9,893 nucleotides of DNA, taken from NCBI GenBank assembly GCA_946549475.1, contig CAMNQO010000052.1:1-9893 (forward strand). The letters run 5' to 3'. A model generated the notes under the pieces. It made no database searches and was not told the origin of the DNA. It saw nothing but the letters and a program-made list of their open reading frames with translations. Origin of the DNA: an uncultured Bacteroidales bacterium. Its GTDB lineage: Bacteria > Bacteroidota > Bacteroidia > Bacteroidales > UBA932. This document shows, piece after piece, positions 1-6,772 of the stretch. Every line of letters begins with the position of its first letter. Position 1 is the stretch's first letter. The position numbers and the translations under genes were made by a program.

Positions 1-634
1 TCCAGGTGCGGGCCCCGTCGGTCGAGCGGCTTACCCACGCAAAGGCCGTCCCGCAGGAACGGGCATAGAGGAGAAGTCCCCCGTCCGCCTCTTCCACCAG
101 CCAGGGATTGTCGTCCCGGTCTGCCACCTTGCCGGGAACGGGCATGGGGGCGCTGCATGCAGTCCAGGACTCACCATCCGCAGAAGCCGCCACACACACG
201 CCTTCACCGGGTATCAGCAGCGGCAGCAGCCAGCGGCCGTCCTTGCTCCGCACAGGCAGGCCCGTGCAGCGGCCCCGTCCCAGGGCGACCGGCGCCGTAA
301 AGGCCCCGTTTTGATAACGGCAGGCAAAAAGCAAGCCCTCATCCGTCGAATAGAACACCCCGGGAACGCCGTCCGGCCTTTGCCACAGGACGGCGGCGAC
401 GATGTTGCCGGATGCGGCTGCCAGCGCCTGGCTGACCGTCCAGTTCCGGGCGTTTTCCTTGCCGGACAGCATGACCATGACACCCGGACCATCCGCCTCG
501 CCGACGGCCGCCGCAATCAGCAGCGTCCCGTCCTGCGCGTTCAGGACAGACAAAGTCCTGGCGCGGTCATAGCCGGCGGCCCGGAGCGCAAAAGGCGTCA
601 GCAGGCAAAAGAAGAGTATGAAGAGTCTTTTCAT
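1..634 (-). CDS. Sialidase-fold (BNR/Asp-box) secreted protein, N-terminal part (partial)
   Basis: These are the first 211 codons of a gene that runs off the left edge; family members are usually about 350-550 residues. The start at 634 follows the preceding TGA by one base and gives the signal peptide MKRLFILFFCLLTPFALRAA, probably cut by signal peptidase I; the cysteine at 10 is not in a lipobox. The rest fits a sialidase-type propeller (BNR-repeat superfamily): RTLSVLNAQDGTLLIAA (26-42), WQRPDGVPGVFYSTDEG (84-100), TGLPVRSKDGRWLLPLLIPG (124-143), VAASADGESW (148-157, degenerate Asp box), NPWLVEEADGGLLLYARS (176-193) and SRSTDGARTW (202-211, near-canonical Asp box). Arg26 lies where the first arginine of the sialidase triad falls, but in RTL rather than RIP. 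Arg192 fits the later triad arginine. The third arginine and the Tyr/Glu pair would lie beyond the window. It may be a glycosidase or a non-catalytic lectin-like propeller. Sialic acid specificity is not shown. Confidence 0.8.
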   Translation of the reverse strand, partial: MKRLFILFFCLLTPFALRAAGYDRARTLSVLNAQDGTLLIAAAVGEADGPGVMVMLSGKENARNWTVSQALAAASGNIVAAVLWQRPDGVPGVFYSTDEGLLFACRYQNGAFTAPVALGRGRCTGLPVRSKDGRWLLPLLIPGEGVCVAASADGESWTACSAPMPVPGKVADRDDNPWLVEEADGGLLLYARSCGTAFAWVSRSTDGARTW

Positions 635-635
635 A

Positions 636-2180
636 TCACTGATAACGCACGACAAAGGATCCGAAATTAACATAGGTGAGGTCTTTGAAATTCTCGCGGA
701 CGATCACATTGTCCCCCTGCCTCATCGCCAGGGTGGCGACATTCAGGCGCGAGGGGTGCAGGCGCAAAGATACCTGCCGGCAGCCCGCCGCCTCCTCCGG
801 CAGCAGGACGGCATGCTGGGTATGGCCCATGCCGGCCTCGGAAGAAGTGGGATAATTGACTCCTTCGACATATTTTCCCCACCACCACGGCATGCTGCGG
901 AGAATGAACTCCTGCGGGGTGATGGTCCGGTATTCCCCGCCGTCCAGGGAGCAATCCACGCTCCAATAGACCGGGAAACCGTATGAGGTATCGGGCTCGA
1001 TGTTGCCGGCGGCGAAGGCAAAGGCGAAAAGCAGGCGCTTGCCTTCCAGCCCGGCGGCGGAAAAGTCCACCTGCACGAAACAAGGCTCTTTGGCGGGCCA
1101 TTTCCACCACTCGCGGGCGGGTGCCTTCACCGTCATCGCCCCTTTGGAGACCAGGCCCCGCTTGCCCCTGACCGCCTCGCCGTTTTTGGGCTCCACGCGG
1201 GTGTTGTTGGCATCGCTCCCCCGATAGATGCTGCCTTTGACATTGCAACTGAGCCGGCCTTGCCCCTCGTCGGGCTTCCAGACATCGCCGGGAGCGTTCC
1301 AGGTCCACTGCACGAGGGTCTTCCAGTTTGCGGCGGTCGGAGCGGACTCCAATCCGATTTCTTCGCGGAAAAGCGGACGCAACTGATAACGGCCCAGCAC
1401 ATCGCCGCCATAGCGCGGGAGCGGCGTATGGACGAGAATCCCCCCGATGTCGCCGGCTCCCTGGGGCAGAGCCAGTCCGTTGCGACGCCAGGGCGTCTTG
1501 CCGTTGATGAGGATATACCACAGCGAGCCGTCCTTGTCGCACAGGAGCGTCGCCCATCCGTCCATGGACCCGTTGGGAGCGGCCGGCTCGTTGACGCCGT
1601 TCTTGAGGGCATAAGTCTCGTAAATGTCGGCAAAAGAGCCGTCCTTGAGAACGAACTCCGCGTCTTTGAGAATGACATAGGTATAAAGGTCTTCGTCCGT
1701 CAGGTCGGCATAGCGTTTCTCCTTCCAGGGCAGTTTGGCCGGGTTGCCGGGATAGACCCGGACGAGGTTTTCGTCCGCGATGCCCGACAGGGTGTAACGG
1801 ACCGGCTCGTCGCGGCGCGTCAGGGTGCAGCCCTTGAGCGACAGGACGACGGTCGAAAAACGCGTCATGCGTCCGGCGGTCGCGGCATTGAGACAGTCCA
1901 GCGCAAGTCCCAGGCGCCCGTCCTTGCTTTCCACATAGACTTTACAGTCATTGGGACCTGTCTTCACCGTCGAATAATGCCGCTGCCAGTTTTGTTCCAG
2001 GTTGGGATTGCCGGGCTCGCTGACGACCAGCCCTTGCAGCAGCCAGTCATCGGTGATGGTCACGCTTCCCTCCCGGTCCAGACAGGCACGGACCTGCTCG
2101 AAGGTCTTGAGCGCGGGCTGTGCGGCCAAGGCCCGGGAAACCGTCAGGGCCAGAAGGATATATAAGACTTTGCGCATCAT
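636..2180 (-). CDS. Secreted DUF5689-domain protein, non-lipidated paralogue of the upstream lipoprotein
   Basis: This is a 514-residue protein starting at 2180. The frame stays open upstream to 2486, but those 102 codons lie inside the previous gene and lack a signal peptide. Starting at 2180 gives MMRKVLYILLALTVSRALA with an A-x-A signal peptidase I site and no lipobox cysteine (the first Cys is residue 33), so it should be released into the periplasm or beyond rather than lipid-anchored. Residues about 25-275 form the DUF5689 part: WLLQGLVVSEPGNPN (46-60), VYVESKDGRLGLAL (81-94), DEDLYTYVILKDAEFVL (162-178), LLCDKDGSLWYILING (212-227), GGILVHTPLPRY (246-257), GRYQLRP (263-269). Residues about 285-514 form a beta-sandwich-like region with two tryptophan clusters (358-361 and 432-434), ending VNFGSFVVRYQ. 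Blocks align one-for-one with residues 228-783 of the upstream protein. ATGA overlap with that gene (2180-2177) implies coupled translation. Function is unknown; binding of a glycan or another polymer is plausible. Confidence 0.85.
   Translation of the reverse strand: MMRKVLYILLALTVSRALAAQPALKTFEQVRACLDREGSVTITDDWLLQGLVVSEPGNPNLEQNWQRHYSTVKTGPNDCKVYVESKDGRLGLALDCLNAATAGRMTRFSTVVLSLKGCTLTRRDEPVRYTLSGIADENLVRVYPGNPAKLPWKEKRYADLTDEDLYTYVILKDAEFVLKDGSFADIYETYALKNGVNEPAAPNGSMDGWATLLCDKDGSLWYILINGKTPWRRNGLALPQGAGDIGGILVHTPLPRYGGDVLGRYQLRPLFREEIGLESAPTAANWKTLVQWTWNAPGDVWKPDEGQGRLSCNVKGSIYRGSDANNTRVEPKNGEAVRGKRGLVSKGAMTVKAPAREWWKWPAKEPCFVQVDFSAAGLEGKRLLFAFAFAAGNIEPDTSYGFPVYWSVDCSLDGGEYRTITPQEFILRSMPWWWGKYVEGVNYPTSSEAGMGHTQHAVLLPEEAAGCRQVSLRLHPSRLNVATLAMRQGDNVIVRENFKDLTYVNFGSFVVRYQ
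2177..2180 (-). other. ATGA stop/start overlap between the two DUF5689 genes
   Basis: On the minus strand the junction reads AGCAAATGATGCGC. The TGA stop of the 783-residue lipoprotein (2179-2177) overlaps the ATG at 2180-2178, and a second in-frame ATG follows at 2177-2175. Either start would permit termination-reinitiation coupling. No Shine-Dalgarno sequence precedes it, so the coupling probably drives translation of the downstream paralogue and may keep the two proteins in fixed ratio. Confidence 0.75.
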
Positions 2181-4528
2181 TTGCTGTAGCGGATTGCCAG
2201 GTAATCCATCGCCGTCCAGGCCATCGTACTGCCGGCTTCGGGCGCCGCCGCATACTGGGTGGCCGTACCCTGCCATGCTCCGTCGGGACGGAAGCGCAGA
2301 TAGACTTTGTCCTTCCCGCAAAGCGTCAGCGGAAGTTCCGTGGACATCTGCTTGAAGCCGGGACATTGCCACAACTGGGTGGTGGGGCTCCATTGGACGA
2401 TGTCGGGCACGGAGAAGCGCGTCAGGGTCGTCCAGCCGGTGGAGGCCTTGCCGGTCGCGTCCGTCAGGGAATATTCGAGATACCAATAGCGGGGACCGAA
2501 CTCCACGCGTTTGCTCTCCGCATTGGAGGTGCTGGAGTTGTTGGCCATCGCATACTGGACGGAAAGATGCGAAGTGGTGATGTTCTTCGTAGAGAAGGAG
2601 ACCACGAAGAGCTGCAACTGGCTGTTGGCGCCGTCACGGTTGTACCAGAATTCCCAGGCGGCTCCGACATCACGCGGCACCTGTCCCTTCCCCTGGTGGG
2701 GAGAATTGTTGTTGATGGCCGTACGGCGCTCGCAATACAGGCCGGAGTAGTCCGGTCCCATCCAGTCCTGCCCGTCGGCCAGGATGATGCCGAGTCCGTT
2801 TTCATTGCCGGTATGCTTGCCGAAGATGCTGCTCTCGTCCGTCCCGACCGGGCCGAGGTAGGAAAAATCGCTGGTCCGGTAGAAACAGGTATTGCCATAT
2901 TGGCTGTGGGAGGACGGATAGGTATAGGTCTGCGTCAGGAGGGCCGAAGCGTCGGAGCCGCCTGTCGGAGCCGCCCCGCCCTTGAGAAAGTCGTTGTCCA
3001 CATAACGCCATTCCGCAATCAGGGCGGAGAAACTGCTGCCCTCCATCGTTTCGGCCAGGGAGAAGTCTTCGTAAGCGGTGTGTCGGATCTGATATTTGCC
3101 GATCCATCCGTAGGTATCCTCGTCGCCGGTATTGTTGTCCTCGTATTCGTAGCGGGTATAGGGCTCGTGGACGATGACGCCGGACAGGCTGCCCTGACCA
3201 TAGGGCAGACATTTGCCGTCGCGCCGGTACGGACAGGTCGTATTGGTAAAGACATACATCGAATTGCCCTGGTTGTCACGCAGCAGCACGGGGAATTTGG
3301 CGCAGCGGTTGGCCAGTCCGGCATTGGCATAGCCTTCATTGATGGGGGTCAGGCTGCCTTTGCGGAAAGGGAGTTCGCAATTGGGAATGGTGACATAGGT
3401 AAAAATGTCCCGGTCCGTCAGCGCGCCGATGGTACGCGTCTTGTCGGGAATGTCGGTCGCGCTGCCCGGGGTGACGGAAACGACCATCGAGGCGGTAAAA
3501 TCTTCGATGTAGTAAAACTCGGGCACTTTGGCCGCATCATAGATATAGGATTTGAACAATTTGGCCCCGCGCAAATCCAGGGTCGCCTTGTCGTATTGCG
3601 CCAGGGTATTGTCACTGTCGCTCCTGGCGGTGATGCGAAGCCCGAGGGAGCCGTCTTCACTCTGGAAATAGAGGGTCCTGCGGCTGACGCTGTAGTCGAT
3701 GGTCGCGGGCGATGTCTGCTCGTTGTCGCCCATGTTGCCGGACTCGGTGTTGCTGACTACATAGCCGGTAATCAGCAGATCCTCCGTGAGGGTCTTGCCG
3801 TCCGTGGTCCCCATGGCCCGCAATTGCTCGAAAGAGATGGCGTTGCCCTGACGGCCGTCTGAAGTCTTCTGGGTCAGGTAACAGTTGTAGGAAGTCACCT
3901 GATTCCACCCGTCCACGAAGGAGATTTCAGCGACCGCCTTCCGCAGGATGGTCGCGGAGGGATTGGCGCCGTACCGGCAGCGGAGCACCGTCTTGCCGGC
4001 ATTGTCCCGCTCGACAGCCGCGGACTCCACCCAGGCCGTCTCCCCGAGGGGATAAGTGACTTTCACCTCTATCTCAGAAGGCTCGACATTGGTATCGACG
4101 GCCTTGACACCTGTGCCGGCCGTCCCGTCAAGCATCAGGCCGGCATCGTCCATCTTCAGCATGGGGACAATCACGCCTTTCTGCTTGATGCGTACCGTGT
4201 CGCGGTGGGAGGGGTCGTCATCGCTCGTCAACAGCAGGCGCGCCATCCTGGGCACCCCTTCGTTGCGTGAGCACTTGACATAGAACCCCTCATCCCCCTG
4301 TGAATGGTGCTGGAGTTTGAGCCAGGACACATCGTTCATTCCGGTCACCGTATAAGGGCCGGCCGCGAGGACTTTGACCAGAAATTTGGCCGTCTGGTCC
4401 GCATCCACTTCGTAGTCGGTCTGGACGACGCCGAGTTGGGAGCCGGAAAAGACTTCCTGTTCCTTGCTGCACGCCAGGACGGAGAGCAGGCATAACAGGG
4501 AAATAAGACGATGATTCAGATTTGTCAT
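2177..4528 (-). CDS. BACON-like and DUF5689-domain surface lipoprotein with C-terminal beta-sandwich
   Basis: This is a 783-residue lipoprotein with signal MTNLNHRLISLLCLLSVLAC (lipidated Cys20) followed by SKEQE. Residues about 34-117 and 120-222 look like two BACON-like domains; the first ends IKQKG and the second YLTQKT. Residues about 228-490 read as a DUF5689 domain, a Bacteroidota domain of unknown function with OB-fold-like strands: ISFEQL (231-236), LLITGYVVSN (251-260), LYFQSEDGSLGLRI (286-299), DRDIFTYVTIPNCELPF (372-388), VLLRDNQGNSMYVF (414-427), GVIVHEPYTRY (450-460). The region about 500-783 is probably a jelly-roll-like sandwich ending MDYLAIRYSK. The start is 3 nt after the preceding stop (TAA ATC ATG). 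The last codons overlap the start of the next gene, which is a paralogue collinear with this one from residue about 228 on. A surface binding role beside SusC/SusD is inferred from the lipobox and operon. The catalytic residues of a known enzyme class are not visible. Confidence 0.85.
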   Translation of the reverse strand: MTNLNHRLISLLCLLSVLACSKEQEVFSGSQLGVVQTDYEVDADQTAKFLVKVLAAGPYTVTGMNDVSWLKLQHHSQGDEGFYVKCSRNEGVPRMARLLLTSDDDPSHRDTVRIKQKGVIVPMLKMDDAGLMLDGTAGTGVKAVDTNVEPSEIEVKVTYPLGETAWVESAAVERDNAGKTVLRCRYGANPSATILRKAVAEISFVDGWNQVTSYNCYLTQKTSDGRQGNAISFEQLRAMGTTDGKTLTEDLLITGYVVSNTESGNMGDNEQTSPATIDYSVSRRTLYFQSEDGSLGLRITARSDSDNTLAQYDKATLDLRGAKLFKSYIYDAAKVPEFYYIEDFTASMVVSVTPGSATDIPDKTRTIGALTDRDIFTYVTIPNCELPFRKGSLTPINEGYANAGLANRCAKFPVLLRDNQGNSMYVFTNTTCPYRRDGKCLPYGQGSLSGVIVHEPYTRYEYEDNNTGDEDTYGWIGKYQIRHTAYEDFSLAETMEGSSFSALIAEWRYVDNDFLKGGAAPTGGSDASALLTQTYTYPSSHSQYGNTCFYRTSDFSYLGPVGTDESSIFGKHTGNENGLGIILADGQDWMGPDYSGLYCERRTAINNNSPHQGKGQVPRDVGAAWEFWYNRDGANSQLQLFVVSFSTKNITTSHLSVQYAMANNSSTSNAESKRVEFGPRYWYLEYSLTDATGKASTGWTTLTRFSVPDIVQWSPTTQLWQCPGFKQMSTELPLTLCGKDKVYLRFRPDGAWQGTATQYAAAPEAGSTMAWTAMDYLAIRYSK

Positions 4529-4531
4529 GAT

Positions 4532-6760
4532 TTATTCGATCTTGATACAACGGACATTGCTGCCACAGGACAGGGCATGTACTTTGTTGGGGTCATACAG
4601 GTTGCCGTTCTGCCAGGAACCGGCCGTCGCGCCATTGTTGAACTGCCCGCACATCACGAAATAGCGCTGATAGACATTGCCGGTGGCGACATGGGTGTCG
4701 GGCTTGCACCAATTCTGGAATCCGTACAGGCCGTAGAGGACATCCGGCGTGTCATCCGGATCGAAGGTCCACAGGGATGCCGTCGCACAGTCGCTGGCGC
4801 TGTAGTTGTTGCTGTAGTTGCCCACAAAGGCCATCACGCCGGCCCAGCCGTTGCCGTTGGCCGTGTTGTAGCCGGAAGTGCGGATGCCGGCAAAGGGAAT
4901 GAAGAGGAAATAATCGCCGAAATCGCAGTAGCCGCCGTCCGAGAAGTAGTGCTGGGTCTCATCGTAGAGGGATTTGTAGCGGTTCGGCTGGGAATGGCTG
5001 TAGGTGATGTTGTCCGAAGTCGAGGTCTTGTAGCGCAAGGCCAGCATTTCCTTCCGGCAGGGTACGCGGTAGCCCACGGGACAGGGGTCGCCGTCCGCCT
5101 TGGTGACGGACCAGGGGATATTGCCCACGGTGGAGGTGGCCCAGGTATTGTTGGCCCATGACGAGGCATAGGTCGCCGACTGGTTCTGGAAGACTTTGTT
5201 GAAGGACAGCGGCCATGCGGCCATTTCCGCCTGGAGTTTGAACATATTGCGGAGTTCCCAGCCCTGATAGTCCGGATAGAATTTGTGGAAGACGACCTGG
5301 TAGGAATTGGCGCTGAAAGCACCCGTGGGGATGTCAAAACCGTCTTTGTTGGTATAACCGGCCGTCACCGCCCCGCCTTCATATTTACCGTTGCTGACGG
5401 GGAAGCGGGTGCGCGCGTCGAAGGTGGAAGCGCCGGGGAAGGGATCCTTGCGGCCCCACTGGTACTGGAAGCCGGCCGAATTGACGGCATCCTCATCGGT
5501 CATCGTGTAGATTTCCGCCTTGGACTTGGGGGTATAAGTCGCACCCAGGTTGCGGTCCATGAAGGTATAACTGCCATACTCCCCGACATCGCGCTTCTGG
5601 TCGGCGGTCTCCGAGATCCAGATATGCCAGCTCCAGAGGACCTTGCCGTCCCCATCCATCGCGGCAAGCAGGGCGTTGCCGGAGCGGCCGCCCGCCGTGC
5701 GGAAGGTGAAGCGCCCGTCGGATTTGTTGTAGCAAATATCTTTGACCAGTCCCACGGAGGTCTCCCAGAGACAATCCATCGCGGCCACGCCGGTTATCTC
5801 GGTGCCGCGCACCTTGGCCAGCCGGAAAGTATAGAGGGAGGAAGGGGCGGAAGGATCGATCAGGTAGCAGTTGGATGTGCCTTCCCGGGAGAGATTGACG
5901 GCATCCGAGGCCTTGGGTACGCTGAGGGCCAGGGATTTCATCGGGGTGATGTGGCGGACGGTGAAAACATGGGACGCAGAAGCATTCGTCTGCATCACGC
6001 AATATTGGTTGCCCGCATAGAGAATCAGGTCATCGTAAGTACCGGCCGGCACGGCGAAACAGACGCTCACGGGCTCCGTTTCCGAGAGGGTGATGCCGTC
6101 GCCCAGGTCGAGGCGGATTTCGTATTTCTCATCGGAAGTCACGCGGAACTGGGGAACGGAAGCCGACAAATCGACGGTTCCGGTCCCGGCGAGGGGCTTG
6201 CTGATGCTGCGCAGACGGACATCCAGCAGACGACCCGTACCGGTCAACTGCACCTTGACCAGGCTGCACGCATTGGTGAAGACCAGTTTGCCGCCGCTCA
6301 TCCGGCCCGCCATCACAAGGACATCGTCGCCGATCAGGCTCCCCTCTTTCCAGGGCTGGATGTCGGGAAGGACGGCCGTCAGGGTGTTGCCGTTGACATA
6401 GGCTTTGTCGCTATAAGGATAGAAACCATATTTGACGCCGCCGGTGACGATCTCGCTGTTGTACCAGAAAGTCCCGGAGGCCTTGCCGCCGAAACCGGTT
6501 TCCAGCGAAGCCCGGGCTACGCCGGAGGTATTGCCGCTGACACCGATGATGTCGCCCTCGCTCCAGAGCAGATAACGCTTGCCGTCTGCATCCTCCAGGC
6601 TGTTTTTGACATCCTCGTCCGCTTCGATGCCGGCGGAGACGGAGGACAGTCCCTGTCCGGGTGCCACGATTGCGGCATCCGTCGGCTGCATTTCGGTTTC
6701 TTTGGCGCAGGAAAGCAGTGCGGCACAAAGAAGGGTCATATATAAGATAGGCTTTTTCAT
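4532..6760 (-). CDS. Fimbrillin-like / FISUMP-domain surface lipoprotein
   Basis: This is a 742-residue lipoprotein with signal MKKPILYMTLLCAALLSC (lipidated Cys18), followed by AKETE, an acidic stretch suited to surface display. Residues about 38-280 resemble the fimbrillin-like fold of Bacteroidales: a strand with the hydrophobic LLWSEGDIIGVSG (64-76), YGFYPYSDKAYVNG (111-124), KLVFTNACSLVKVQLTG (158-174) and VCFAVPAGTYDDLILYAG (233-250). A linker domain follows with the family-typical TSNCYLI (295-301), GNALLAAMDGDGKVLWSWHIW (361-381, read in two parts) and FMDRNLGAT (400-408). The C-terminal part, about 395-742, looks like a FISUMP (Fibrobacter major paralogous) domain: FQYQWGRKDPFPG (431-443), GDPCPVGYRVPCRKEM (557-572), IPFAGIRTSGY (621-631) and a closing VRCIKIE. 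The start lies 12 nt after the BACON gene. Such proteins are surface-exposed; a fimbrial subunit role, an adhesin or a glycan-binding role are all possible. The FISUMP half is rich in cysteine. Family recognition is good, function unknown. Confidence 0.87.
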   Translation of the reverse strand: MKKPILYMTLLCAALLSCAKETEMQPTDAAIVAPGQGLSSVSAGIEADEDVKNSLEDADGKRYLLWSEGDIIGVSGNTSGVARASLETGFGGKASGTFWYNSEIVTGGVKYGFYPYSDKAYVNGNTLTAVLPDIQPWKEGSLIGDDVLVMAGRMSGGKLVFTNACSLVKVQLTGTGRLLDVRLRSISKPLAGTGTVDLSASVPQFRVTSDEKYEIRLDLGDGITLSETEPVSVCFAVPAGTYDDLILYAGNQYCVMQTNASASHVFTVRHITPMKSLALSVPKASDAVNLSREGTSNCYLIDPSAPSSLYTFRLAKVRGTEITGVAAMDCLWETSVGLVKDICYNKSDGRFTFRTAGGRSGNALLAAMDGDGKVLWSWHIWISETADQKRDVGEYGSYTFMDRNLGATYTPKSKAEIYTMTDEDAVNSAGFQYQWGRKDPFPGASTFDARTRFPVSNGKYEGGAVTAGYTNKDGFDIPTGAFSANSYQVVFHKFYPDYQGWELRNMFKLQAEMAAWPLSFNKVFQNQSATYASSWANNTWATSTVGNIPWSVTKADGDPCPVGYRVPCRKEMLALRYKTSTSDNITYSHSQPNRYKSLYDETQHYFSDGGYCDFGDYFLFIPFAGIRTSGYNTANGNGWAGVMAFVGNYSNNYSASDCATASLWTFDPDDTPDVLYGLYGFQNWCKPDTHVATGNVYQRYFVMCGQFNNGATAGSWQNGNLYDPNKVHALSCGSNVRCIKIE

Positions 6761-6772
6761 GGTCGTTTCCGC

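Noticed and set aside
765..772. TATCTTTG on the minus strand, matching the Bacteroidota -7 promoter element, upstream of the sialidase-like gene
   Set aside because: It lies inside the 514-residue gene and no TTG-type -33 element is found at the expected distance; a single 8-base match in coding DNA is weak.
1260..2165. A 301-codon plus-strand frame opposite the 514-residue gene
   Set aside because: Antisense shadow with no domain or signal; the minus-strand frame is supported by a paralogue.
2181..2486. Upstream extension of the 514-residue DUF5689 gene to a start at 2486
   Set aside because: The extra 102 codons lie inside the preceding gene, read as Arg/Leu-rich noise and would bury the clear signal peptide that starts at 2180.
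2120..3862. A 580-codon open frame on the plus strand, antisense to the DUF5689 lipoprotein
   Set aside because: It lies wholly opposite well-supported minus-strand coding sequence, has no signal peptide, family motif or ribosome binding site, and its low-complexity Val/Gly/Ile/Arg-rich protein is what reverse reading of GC-rich codons produces.
5285..6745. A 486-codon open frame on the plus strand, antisense to the fimbrillin/FISUMP gene
   Set aside because: Same reasoning: a GC-driven shadow of a real gene, with a Gly/Ile/Asp-rich sequence and no recognisable domain.
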